The position numbers and the translations under genes are program-made. From Micromonospora trifolii (lineage in GTDB: Bacteria > Actinomycetota > Actinomycetes > Mycobacteriales > Micromonosporaceae), in the NCBI RefSeq assembly GCF_022229005.1, contig NZ_JAKKFD010000002.1, forward strand, positions 1 to 64,000: DNA of 64,000 nucleotides, read 5' to 3'. Below, one piece after another: positions 25,804 to 33,282 of this stretch (positions within the stretch are counted from its first letter, which is position 1; each line of letters opens with the position of its first letter). Under the pieces are notes generated by a model. It ran no database searches. It had not been told where the DNA came from and was given only the letters and a program-made list of their open reading frames with translations.

Positions 25804-26187
25804 ATGTCCGGCTGTGCTGTTACCTTGCCGGCCGTGACTGATCAGCTGACGTGGATCGACCGGATCATCGACGTGACCGGATGGCGCAAGGTGCCTGAGG
25901 ACGGTGTCGGCTGGGAGCAGGTGGAAGCCCAGCTGGGCGTTCCGCTGCCGACGGACTTCAAGGAACTGTGCCGCCGGTTCGTTCCGGGGCGGTTCTACGC
26001 CTACCTGGACCTCTTCCGGCCGACCGACGATCATGCACAACCGCTGTTTCGGGCATGGGCCTATTCTCGACAGTGGCCAAGTGAGCCTGACTTCGCGCGG
26101 TTGTGGGCCCCCAGCACCACCAGCCGTGGACGTTGGTCCGCTGGTGGTGTTCGTCGTGCCTCCTGGCACCGCCGGGAGGGCGGCTGA
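25804..26187 (+). CDS. SUKH (SMI1/KNR4)-like protein, probably truncated
   Basis: 127 aa from ATG 25804 (AAAAGG upstream). Residues 15-65 follow the SMI1/KNR4 pattern: LTWIDRIIDVTGWRKVPEDG, then WEQVEAQLGVPLPTDFKELC and RFVPGRFYAYLDL. SUKH proteins are common immunity proteins to polymorphic toxins and also occur as stand-alone genes. From about residue 100 the sequence becomes Arg/Gly/Ser-rich and unlike the family, so the true C-terminal half seems lost. No toxin gene is adjacent. Confidence 0.6.
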   Translation: MSGCAVTLPAVTDQLTWIDRIIDVTGWRKVPEDGVGWEQVEAQLGVPLPTDFKELCRRFVPGRFYAYLDLFRPTDDHAQPLFRAWAYSRQWPSEPDFARLWAPSTTSRGRWSAGGVRRASWHRREGG

Positions 26188-27184
26188 CGCCGTAGGGCGG
26201 GTTCGTGGTGGTTCCACGTCCCGCCGATGGTTGTGTCCTCTCGCGCTCGTCGAGCTGGTGACGAAGGCCGGCACAGGTGGGGGCATGGGATGCCGGCATC
26301 AGAGCGGTTGCCGCAGGCTGTCCCCACCTGTGTAGGTGTGCGAATCCGGGCCATCGTGGACGGCAGTGAAGCCGTGCTGGGCCGCTCAGGGGATTCGGAG
26401 AACCGGCGCTGTGGGCGGTGCGATTGGGAGCCGGCGGGACGTGACCCGAATCGGCGGCAGGAAGGCCGCTCGGCATCTCCGAAGTCGAGTCCAGCGATCC
26501 GGCAGGAAGGCCGCGCTGGCGTGCTCGACGAGCGCCAGAGTAGCACCGGGTGCCGACACGTCAACCCGCCGTGATGTCGCCGGATGGAGGTGGGGCGGCC
26601 GGCTGTCGGCGGTGTGGGAGGACTTTCTGTACGTCTATCAAGGCGGCCCGAGGCGGGCCGCACGCGCCGCCGCCTGGGCGCGCGTCTGACCCCTCCCTTA
26701 GCCGGTCGGGGCCAGCCACGCCATCGCCCGGCGGCTGGCGCGGATAGCGGGAAGCCCAGGGGCCGCCGCTGACGGTAGCGCCGAGGGTGGTTGAGGTTCG
26801 TGGGCCGGCAGCCGGCCGGGCCGCGCCCGATCGGCGCGGCCCAGGGAAGGGCACGCCGGGTCAGCGCGGCGGGTCGCGCCGAGCGGGTTGGTCGCGGTCA
26901 CCGCGCCTCCGGCGGGGGCGCAACGACTCCGAGATGGCCGGGGTCCGTCAGCGGGTCGCGGTACGTGGGTGGTTGCGCAGGGCCATCCCGCCAGCCGACG
27001 ACCCGGGCGAGCCGAGCAGACCATCACCCGGCCCGCCAACGTCCGAACGTCCGTCAAGGCCGTCTTGACGTGGCGGACCGGGCGCCGGCCCGCTCCCCAG
27101 AGCGGCGGGTCGACGGCAAACGGGATGGCATGATTTCCTTCTCTTCGGCGAGCTTCTGACGGAGGCCAAGGGGGTCAGTACTTA
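26188..27184. other. About 1 kb without a convincing gene
   Basis: High G+C, with only short open frames that run in several registers at once, so none is supported. A single segment at about 26317-26345 (CTGTCCCCACCTGTGTAGG) looks like a lone CRISPR repeat but is not repeated. This may be decayed element DNA. Confidence 0.5.
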
Positions 27185-28312
27185 ATGGTTAAAAATTTGC
27201 TCGATTTTTTGGGCGATTCGCTGGCTGCCGCGCCAATATCAGGGACTAATTTGCCCAATCCGGTCACTCCTTCCCCGTCCGGATCAACCCCCGGAATGAT
27301 TGAGGGCGAACATTTCGGCCCCGAGTTTTGGGAGCGGTTTTTAACCTCGGCTGGTTTTGGGGGGCTTATGGCTGTCGTGGCCGCTCTTGTTGCCGGAAGC
27401 ATTGCGTTAGCGCAGTTCAGGCATGCCAAGCGGCAACAGTATGACGAGCGTTGGTGGGGAACGCTGACGTGGGTATATGACAGGACTGTAGTCGAGGAGG
27501 GGAAGAAGCCTGCCCTGCCGCAACGGGTTACGCTGGCCATGCTCTCCACTCTTAGTGAAAGGGTGGGGCGAGGCAAAGCTGATCGATTGCGAGGGGAAGC
27601 TATTAGCTCGATCTTGACGGTGTTCGAAGCGGTGCCGACTGTTGCGCACGAAGTCGGGGTCGAGTCTGGAGCAACGACCGAACCGGGAACTTCGGCTGAC
27701 GCTCAGCCTGAAGATAGAGGGGACGACGACCGTCCTGGCATTCCTGAGCCGAGAGAAGGTGAGCCGACGGATAGTAGCCACGGCGCTGGCGGTCCCCTGT
27801 TCGGGGCTGCCAGAGAGGCGGCTGCCGGGAGTATCAAGGTAACCGACCGGCAGACTGCCCTAATGCTGGAGAATCTTCGTGACGATCTAAGTGATAAGGG
27901 TTTTTCTGGACGAGAAACGGCGGCGGCATTCGCTTACGAAGCGGGTGTGGGGGCGGCGCTGACGATAATTGCGCCGGAACTTGACTCGCGCGTAATACGT
28001 TACGATACGGACTACGGTGTCGACTACCTGGTGGTGCGAACTGATGGTGCCACTATTGCTGTCGTAGTAAAGTATGCAAGGTCGAGCATCTCAGGCTCAG
28101 TGATGATTAAATGGGCAGAGAAATTGAGGATGCATAGCAAGTCGTTTGATCGCGTCTTGCTGGTGACCAACCGTGGCCTGAATCCTAAAGGCGTGGGCTT
28201 GAGGAAGTTCATGGAAATGACGGATGGACGATTCGTTGTGTGGCGGAACGATATGGACAGTAGAATCCTTAAGGCTGTGCTGCTCGAGCGATTTGAAGGA
28301 CTGGGCGATTAG
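27185..28312 (+). CDS. Membrane-anchored restriction-endonuclease-fold protein
   Basis: 375 aa, ATG. A short N-terminal tail, one membrane segment (about 57-78, LMAVVAALVAGSIALAQF), a cytoplasmic helical region, an acidic Pro/Gly/Ser linker (about 160-215) and a C-terminal domain (about 240-355) with the PD-(D/E)XK layout: helix FAYEAGVGAALTII, Asp280 in DYGVDYLVV, then IAVVVKY with Lys296. The (D/E/Q) two residues before the Lys is Val294, so the active site is incomplete or uses another acid. The late strand DRVLLVTNRGL fits Mrr-like folds. Function unknown; DNA or RNA targeting at the membrane, perhaps defence, is inference. Confidence 0.65.
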   Translation: MVKNLLDFLGDSLAAAPISGTNLPNPVTPSPSGSTPGMIEGEHFGPEFWERFLTSAGFGGLMAVVAALVAGSIALAQFRHAKRQQYDERWWGTLTWVYDRTVVEEGKKPALPQRVTLAMLSTLSERVGRGKADRLRGEAISSILTVFEAVPTVAHEVGVESGATTEPGTSADAQPEDRGDDDRPGIPEPREGEPTDSSHGAGGPLFGAAREAAAGSIKVTDRQTALMLENLRDDLSDKGFSGRETAAAFAYEAGVGAALTIIAPELDSRVIRYDTDYGVDYLVVRTDGATIAVVVKYARSSISGSVMIKWAEKLRMHSKSFDRVLLVTNRGLNPKGVGLRKFMEMTDGRFVVWRNDMDSRILKAVLLERFEGLGD

Positions 28313-28406
28313 AGGTCGAGTGCCGCCAGAGGTCCGGATGGAAGGGGCGCGGGTTGACATCCATAGGGGGCATCGACATCGTTCGTCTGGGCTAGGCGAT
28401 GGGCGT

Positions 28407-29009
28407 TCAAGCCGGCCCAGTAATGTACTTCTCCTTGAGTCTGCTAAGCAGCCCAGGCGAACTCTCGACGTCTACGCTACGCGTCTTTACGGGACCATCA
28501 GCAGTAATTGAGTAAGAGACGTAACCGACTCCACAGGCACCCGCATCATCGCGGCGTAAAGTGGGATTTTCCCACCGCATGGAGGCGCGTTCTCCGTCGT
28601 GAAGGTAAACGGGAAAAACCTCTCCACCCGGGATGGGCTTACCTTCGACGTTGGCGGAAGGAAAATACCTGTCGCTCGTTTGAAGCACGAACAAGCTGGC
28701 TTGGATGCCATGTACATGGACGCTTGGCCCGACGCAATTGATCTCGAACCAGACTTCGCCGTCCATGTGTCGTTCTAGACTAACTTTGAAGTTGACTAAC
28801 AGTGAGGCCTCGGAGGCAGCCGCTGAGCGGGCGGAAGTATCAGCAGCACGCTCAGCCATCTCGGCAGATTTAATAGCCGCCGCCGCTGATTGCTCCGATG
28901 CCGTGGCCGATCTATCGGACGCCTTGGCGGACCGTGCCGCAAAGATTATGCCCCCAGCGCTGACAGCTAAGGAGAGCGCGGATACAACAAGCGCAATCCA
29001 ATCCTGCAT
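28407..29009 (-). CDS. Single-TM protein with exact heptad coiled coil
   Basis: 200 aa, ATG preceded by AAAGGAGGTGATGC, an ideal ribosome site. One N-terminal helix (IALVVSALSLAVSAGGIIF) runs straight into seven consecutive heptads: AARSAKA, SDRSATA, SEQSAAA, AIKSAEM, AERAADT, SARSAAA, SEASLLV. The C-terminal part (about 75-185) is beta-rich with EVWFEINCVGPSVHVHG. It is probably anchored in the membrane as an oligomer with a beta domain in the cytoplasm. No family recognised. Two neighbours have a similar plan. Confidence 0.75.
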   Translation of the reverse strand: MQDWIALVVSALSLAVSAGGIIFAARSAKASDRSATASEQSAAAAIKSAEMAERAADTSARSAAASEASLLVNFKVSLERHMDGEVWFEINCVGPSVHVHGIQASLFVLQTSDRYFPSANVEGKPIPGGEVFPVYLHDGERASMRWENPTLRRDDAGACGVGYVSYSITADGPVKTRSVDVESSPGLLSRLKEKYITGPA

Positions 29010-29311
29010 GCATCACCTCCTTTGGACGCTACAGCAAATTACTCTTCATCTTGTCGGTTGTACTGTAGAGGTCAACGCCGATGCGCCGCGAGGACCGAAC
29101 GGGCATCGATTTCGATCGAGCGTGACCGCGAAGCGCTCGCACGTCTGGTCGACGATGACCAGGACTCCGCCGAGGTCAGCTACTCGGCTCGCCTTGCGGT
29201 TCGAGTCTGGACCGCCTGGCCGGCAAGATCAAAAGCACCACCCATTAGGCCGCCAATTGCTGCGGTAAGCAGGCTTACGACTTCTGGTTCATTGCCCTTC
29301 CGGAACGATGG
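29010..29311. other. 302-base gap between two leftward genes
   Basis: No convincing gene. It should hold the promoter of the heptad coiled-coil gene. A frame with IERDREALARLVDDDQDSAE could be a remnant but has no supporting ends. Confidence 0.4.
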
Positions 29312-29899
29312 TTAGGATTCAGGAGGTAGGGGGTACTTCCAGGTTCTATCCCCGCCCGCCTCGGGGTCGGTCCAGGTCACCGTGATCGTGTTGTCCTTGG
29401 TCCCGAAGGTGCGCGCCGCTAGAAATGGGATCGCCTCATGTGGCCCTACCTCCTTCGGAGCTTCATCTAGACCAAGCAAAGGCAGTGACTCGTGCGCTGA
29501 GATGCGGACGTTCCTGGCCTCTGCGTTGCCGACGTTGGTCAGCAGGTATCGGGAGCGATGCTGATGCACGAGAGTCCATCGGACAGCCGCCGCCTGGCTG
29601 TTTGTGGCAGCCCCCTTGCTGTTTGCTGCCATCGTTTCCAGAGCTTCCACGACCCGGCTGGTGTACTCCTCCGTCAAGGCCGCTGCCGCCTCTGTGCGAG
29701 CTGCGGTCGCCTCAGCTTGCTCTCGCTGGAGCTTCTGCCCGTCCCTGGTGACCTTTTCTTGGCGGATCATCACGATCGTGGTGGCGATGCCAACCGCTAG
29801 AGCCACCACGACACCGAAAACGGTTGCCTGGTCGGCAAAAGCTTGCCAATCCGCTGCGAGGGGTCGCACAGTCAACAGCACGACGTCGACGCTAAGCAT
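29312..29899 (-). CDS. Single-TM coiled-coil protein, second of three
   Basis: 195 aa from ATG 29899 with GGAGG about 11 bases upstream; an ATG at 29935 is in frame but lacks one. A membrane helix (VFGVVVALAVGIATTIVMI) is followed by a charged helix (REQAEATAARTEAAAALTEEY) and a beta-rich end with YLLTNVGNAEARNVRISAHE and NTITVTWTDPEAGG. The YLLTNVGNAEA segment resembles the start of a small beta-sandwich. The plan equals that of the gene to its left. Divergent from the next gene. Unknown function. Confidence 0.7.
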   Translation of the reverse strand: MLSVDVVLLTVRPLAADWQAFADQATVFGVVVALAVGIATTIVMIRQEKVTRDGQKLQREQAEATAARTEAAAALTEEYTSRVVEALETMAANSKGAATNSQAAAVRWTLVHQHRSRYLLTNVGNAEARNVRISAHESLPLLGLDEAPKEVGPHEAIPFLAARTFGTKDNTITVTWTDPEAGGDRTWKYPLPPES

Positions 29900-29976
29900 G
29901 TGGCGCAAGCCTCCGCCAGACGCCATACGACGCATGCGGGCATGACAACGGCCCCGAGCTACGGAAGTATTGCCGG

Positions 29977-30513
29977 GTGGCCGCGACCGAAGTAGCTCTC
30001 TGGGTACCTCTCGCCTCCGGCGCTCTCGGCATCCTGGGAGCCCTGGCCGGCACGGGGATCACTCAACGGGCCACCAGGTTGCGTGAGGATCGCCGCTGGG
30101 GACGAGAGCGCGAGCTGGACCAGGAGCGCCACGATCGTGAGCGCCTGGCGCGACAGCGCGAACGTCGGGCTTCCCTTTACGTGGACCTGGCCGAGTACAC
30201 GCAGGGTGAGCAATCCACCTTGGAGGCCACGACTGACGAGTACAGCGACAGCCCAGTCCAGGTGCCAGACCTTCAGCATCCAGATCGCTTGACAGCGCGA
30301 GTGAAGTTGTACGCCTCGCCTCAAGTGGGCGAGAGTTGGGCCGCTCTAGTTCGGACCATGGAGCGGATCCGCTGGGAGTGGTTCGAAGGCGACGTCAACG
30401 AGAACGAACACCACAGGTGGCTTGATCCGGACAACCCCGCTGCGGTGGAGCTAGGCAAGGCCATCAAGGATATGCAATCGGTGCTAAGGGCAGCCGCAGA
30501 CGGGGATGCCTGA
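29977..30513 (+). CDS. Single-TM coiled-coil protein, third of three
   Basis: 178 aa from GTG. An N-terminal hydrophobic segment (LWVPLASGALGILGALAGTG) leads into a highly charged helix (RERELDQERHDRERLARQRE) and a C-terminal helical domain with MERIRWEWFEGDVNENEHHR. Such short proteins with one helix and a charged coil are frequent in actinomycete accessory DNA. No enzyme motif. Divergent from the second coiled-coil gene. Confidence 0.65.
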   Translation: MAATEVALWVPLASGALGILGALAGTGITQRATRLREDRRWGRERELDQERHDRERLARQRERRASLYVDLAEYTQGEQSTLEATTDEYSDSPVQVPDLQHPDRLTARVKLYASPQVGESWAALVRTMERIRWEWFEGDVNENEHHRWLDPDNPAAVELGKAIKDMQSVLRAAADGDA

Positions 30514-30526
30514 GCTACATGCAACC

Positions 30527-30548
30527 GGGTGACCAACTGGGTGACGAC
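30527..30548 (+). repeat. 22-base imperfect direct repeat, copy 1
   Basis: The segment matches 31273-31294 at 20 of 22 positions, with core CTGGGTGACGAC. It lies just after the stop of the third coiled-coil gene. The second copy spans the stop of the next gene. The two copies flank the 198-aa gene. Confidence 0.5.
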
Positions 30549-30681
30549 GGATGCGAGCAAGGATGGACGACGGTGGACGCTGGGCGGACTGCTCCGGCAG
30601 GTCAACCAGCATGTCCGGCCAGTTCCTTGACCGCTGATCGTTCTTTCGGGACGAAGAAGTCGATACACACAGTCGTCCAAG

Positions 30682-31278
30682 GTGCGCGAGAATTACCGCG
30701 TGTCTGCTGAGGCGTCACCACGCGACCCATGGTCACCGGCTCACAACCCGCATGCTATCGCGGTCTCTGAGGCGCAGTGGTGGCTATGGACCCTCGGTCT
30801 GTGTGCACGGCGGGTTGCAGATGGCCGGGATCCAGACCGGCAGGTCGATGCCCGGCAGTTCATCGTTGCGCTTCGTCAGCTTGCGTACGCCGCTGACATG
30901 CAACAGAAGGCGACTGTGGACGCCCCACCCGCAGCTCGCAGGGCGATAGGTGAAGCGCGAAGGCGGTTTGTGGTGGCCGTGCCAGGGGTGATCGAGGCCC
31001 GCGACATCCTCGTCCATTTCGACAGGTACGCGTTAGGCGAGGGCAACCAACAGCGCCGGCTACGAAGCCAATCAGACGTTGACGAGGCGGAAGCAGCACG
31101 GCACTTCTGGTGTGGAGGGTACGACCCCGCGACTGGAGAGTTCGCGGTCGGGCCGCACCACATCCCCATCCAGCGTGCGTATGCGGAGGCTCGCGCACTG
31201 TTCGGTGCGATCTACAACGCTGCTCAGGCTGTGGACGAAGCGCGGCGGGCGACACCTTTCGATGAGGCAAGTGGGTGA
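30682..31278 (+). CDS. Hypothetical soluble protein flanked by short repeats
   Basis: 198 aa from GTG 30682 (GTG 30700 is an alternative). Helical: EAQWWLWTLGLCARRVADGR, RQFIVALRQLAYAADMQQ, RRRFVVAVPGVIEARDILVH. The last resembles the HEPN-like or DUF pattern of small island proteins, with HFDRYALGEG after it. No catalytic motif is sure. The 22-base repeat at 30527 and 31273 flanks the gene, as if it moved as a unit. Confidence 0.6.
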   Translation: MRENYRVSAEASPRDPWSPAHNPHAIAVSEAQWWLWTLGLCARRVADGRDPDRQVDARQFIVALRQLAYAADMQQKATVDAPPAARRAIGEARRRFVVAVPGVIEARDILVHFDRYALGEGNQQRRLRSQSDVDEAEAARHFWCGGYDPATGEFAVGPHHIPIQRAYAEARALFGAIYNAAQAVDEARRATPFDEASG

Positions 31279-31294
31279 CTAGCTGGGTGACGAC
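31273..31294 (+). repeat. 22-base imperfect direct repeat, copy 2
   Basis: Matches 30527-30548 with two mismatches. It overlaps the stop codon of the 198-aa gene. Confidence 0.5.
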
Positions 31295-31534
31295 CGAGAC
31301 GCACGCCTCCGGACGCTCATGGACCATCGTGGGCGGATTGCGCAGCTACAGACACATGACCGTGCAGGTCAGCAAGCTGTGTTGGTTGCCTGGGGGTCTA
31401 GGAGTCCTCGGGGCACACGCGGGGCACAAGACAGCGTGAAACGTCGGCAACCAGCCATCAACGACGTGAGCCCAGGAGCGAGCGTGACCAGTGCCTCGAC
31501 CAGGCCGCAGCAGGTCAGGCGAGAGTCCGTCTAA

Positions 31535-31553
31535 GTTCCGCTTCAACGTCTGA
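31535..31553 (+). repeat. 19-base direct repeat, copy 2
   Basis: GTTCCGCTTCAACGTCTGA, identical to 23902-23920. It lies one base beyond the end of the leftward 127-aa gene. Confidence 0.6.
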
Positions 31554-31554
31554 G

Positions 31555-31938
31555 TCAGGAGTTCCTGGCTCGCACGAAGTCCGCGTAGTCCTCCCCGGCA
31601 ACCCCGTGGTTGACCCAGCGATCCGGCGATGCCCCGGTCGCACGCTCTGCCAATTCCAACGCTTCGGCCGGGTCTTCAACGTGACCGATCATGCGGCCGG
31701 GCCCCGGGTCGTCCTCGCCGTCTGGATCCAGCGACGGGAACACCGACAGGTCGCGGCGGTTCTCGTCGTCCAGGTCCTGCACGTCATGGATGGACACGTT
31801 GTAGCCCTCTTGCCAGGGCCAGATGGACACCCAGCGGATGCCTTCGACGCCCGCAATCACGACGGGTCCGAGGAACTGCTCGGCCTCCGTCTTGCGGTGC
31901 AGCGCGCCAAGGAGGAACGACCTGCTGAGATACCGCAC
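31555..31938 (-). CDS. Hypothetical protein of the island
   Basis: 127 aa from GTG 31938. Soluble, acidic; MRYLSRSFLLGAL start, then GIRWVSIWPWQEGYNVSIHD and a DDENRRDLSVFPSLDPDGEDD acidic patch (quoted in part). No motif recognised. It follows normal codon bias of the host and is likely real. No ribosome site is clear. Confidence 0.6.
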   Translation of the reverse strand: MRYLSRSFLLGALHRKTEAEQFLGPVVIAGVEGIRWVSIWPWQEGYNVSIHDVQDLDDENRRDLSVFPSLDPDGEDDPGPGRMIGHVEDPAEALELAERATGASPDRWVNHGVAGEDYADFVRARNS

Positions 31939-32139
31939 GCTCGGAGGTTAACCGGCCCCTCCTCTTTGCAGAAACGCATGCCCGGTTGCTGCCGACAGCG
32001 ACCGGGCCAGGCGGGGAGGGTTCAGTAGGACAGCGCGGACCATTGCCCGAGGCCACGGACGTGCGGAGCGACCCGAACAACGCGCCCAGAACTTGCAGCC
32101 GTGAGGCCCTGGCTGCGGCGGCTGGCTCTGCGTAGGGAT

Positions 32140-32355
32140 TTACTCGGCGACGAAGACGCCAACGCCGGGGAGCGTTTCGGTCATTCCTTTGATCCGTAGT
32201 ACCTGCATGGCGCGGTCGATCACCGGCTCGGTGACCTCGTAGTGCTCAATCAGCTCTCGCCGGCTGGGCAGCTTTGAGCCGGGCTGAAACTCGCCGGACT
32301 TGATGCGTTCGGCGAGGTCGTCGGCGATCTGCTCGTAGCGGTAACGCGGCGGCAC
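32140..32355 (-). CDS. Short GntR-type regulator (winged helix only), module 2
   Basis: 71 aa from GTG 32355, with GAGGAGAA six bases upstream; a farther ATG is less likely. Winged helix only: YEQIADDLAERIKSGEFQPG, LPSRRELIEHYEVTEPVIDR, RIKGMTETLPGVGVFVAE. Paralogue of the protein encoded at 24429-24641 with the same layout and the same neighbours. The upstream region has GTCA-GCCCT-TGAC at about 32395-32410, a possible operator. Likely represses its own and the divergent cassette genes. Confidence 0.85.
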   Translation of the reverse strand: MPPRYRYEQIADDLAERIKSGEFQPGSKLPSRRELIEHYEVTEPVIDRAMQVLRIKGMTETLPGVGVFVAE

Positions 32356-32609
32356 GTGGTTCTCCTCGGTTGGCAACACGAGTAGACCACCTACGTCAGC
32401 CCTTGACTACCCAACGGTACCTGTGGGAGGTTGCCGAGGAGGTCGATTCCCTCGGTTGGCGCTGTGGGCCGTCCTCGCCGGCGTGGATGTTCGGCGCGTC
32501 CCCCGCGTTCGGGCATCCACGCCTCCAGATCGCTGCGGCACGAGGAGACAGCAGTGCTCCCTTCGGCAAGGGCAGGGCAGACCTCGGCGCAGGCGGCCGA
32601 GGCGAGCCG

Positions 32610-32798
32610 GTGAAGCGAGTTTCGTACGATGAGTACGTACTGGCGGTAGCGCTGACTCTGGCTCACCGTCACCGGCCCGTTTGGTCCTGGCGACACTGGC
32701 GGCGCGTCTGCCGCTGCGGAGGCGATCTGCCGTGCCGAAGCCGGCACCGCATCCCGATCAACCGCGTCCACTGGCCCAGCCAGGACGGCCCGGAGTGA
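32610..32798 (+). CDS. Small basic protein with CRCGGDLPC motif, module 2
   Basis: 62 aa from GTG. Close copy of the 59-aa protein at 24968: YVLAVALTLAHRHRPVWSW, then CRCGGDLPCRSRHRIPINR. The differences are mostly synonymous or conservative, which supports selection on the protein. GTGA overlap with the next frame. Confidence 0.65.
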   Translation: MKRVSYDEYVLAVALTLAHRHRPVWSWRHWRRVCRCGGDLPCRSRHRIPINRVHWPSQDGPE

Positions 32799-33169
32799 CC
32801 ACTCACCATCCGATCAAGCCGGCCTGGACGTGCGGCGGCTGTGCGGGGGAGTGGCCATGCCATGCCCGGCGCCGAGAGCTTCGAGCCGAGTACGACCGAG
32901 CCCCGGTGTCGCTGGCAATCTACCTGGCCGCCCAACTCGTCGACGCCGCAGGACCTGGCCCACGTTCCCGCCGGCCACCTGCACTACCGATTCCTCGGCT
33001 GGGCCCGATGAGCATCCTGCGGTCGGGTGACGAGAAGTTCCACTACAGCGACGGCTCGCACAAGTGGATCCCACCGGACCCGGACTACGACCAGGAGGTC
33101 TGGGACGAACAGGTCCGCCAACACAAGCACGGCCACCTCAGGAATGAGCGCCCCAAGGTCCGAATACAG
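32619..33169 (+). repeat. Duplicated small-gene cassette, copy 2
   Basis: Counterpart of 24968-25520. Relative to copy 1 it lacks two bases at about 32948, and it lacks the tRNA 3' fragment between the third gene and the terminator-like sequence. Confidence 0.85.
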
Positions 33170-33256
33170 CGCCTCATCTCAGTTTGCGCAAGTCAGAGGC
33201 CGCTTCCCGGGTTCGGCAATGTCACGTTCGCCGTGCCTGAGGGTTCATCTCTGTGA
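32795..33256 (+). CDS. Fused form of the second and third cassette genes
   Basis: 153 aa from GTG 32795. The first 49 codons equal the CxxC protein of module 1 (WTCGGCAGEWPC, then RAEYDRAPVSLAIYL). A 2-base deletion at about 32948 shifts the frame through about 20 altered residues (GPGPRSRRPPALPIPRLGP) and then runs in frame into the third gene's MSILRSGDEKFHYSDG. The third protein may still start at its own ATG, 33008. The C-terminus is extended by about 25 residues compared with copy 1. Either a broken second gene or a new fusion. Confidence 0.6.
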   Translation: MTTHHPIKPAWTCGGCAGEWPCHARRRELRAEYDRAPVSLAIYLAAQLVDAAGPGPRSRRPPALPIPRLGPMSILRSGDEKFHYSDGSHKWIPPDPDYDQEVWDEQVRQHKHGHLRNERPKVRIQRLISVCASQRPLPGFGNVTFAVPEGSSL

Positions 33257-33282
33257 GCCTTGGCGATGGGATGGTGTGACCG

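Noticed and set aside
26317..26345. CRISPR-repeat-like segment
   Set aside because: Occurs once; no spacing pattern and no cas genes in the window.
21840..33280. Integrase or transposase gene in the island
   Set aside because: No tyrosine or serine recombinase, DDE transposase or IS-type terminal repeats could be recognised in any frame.
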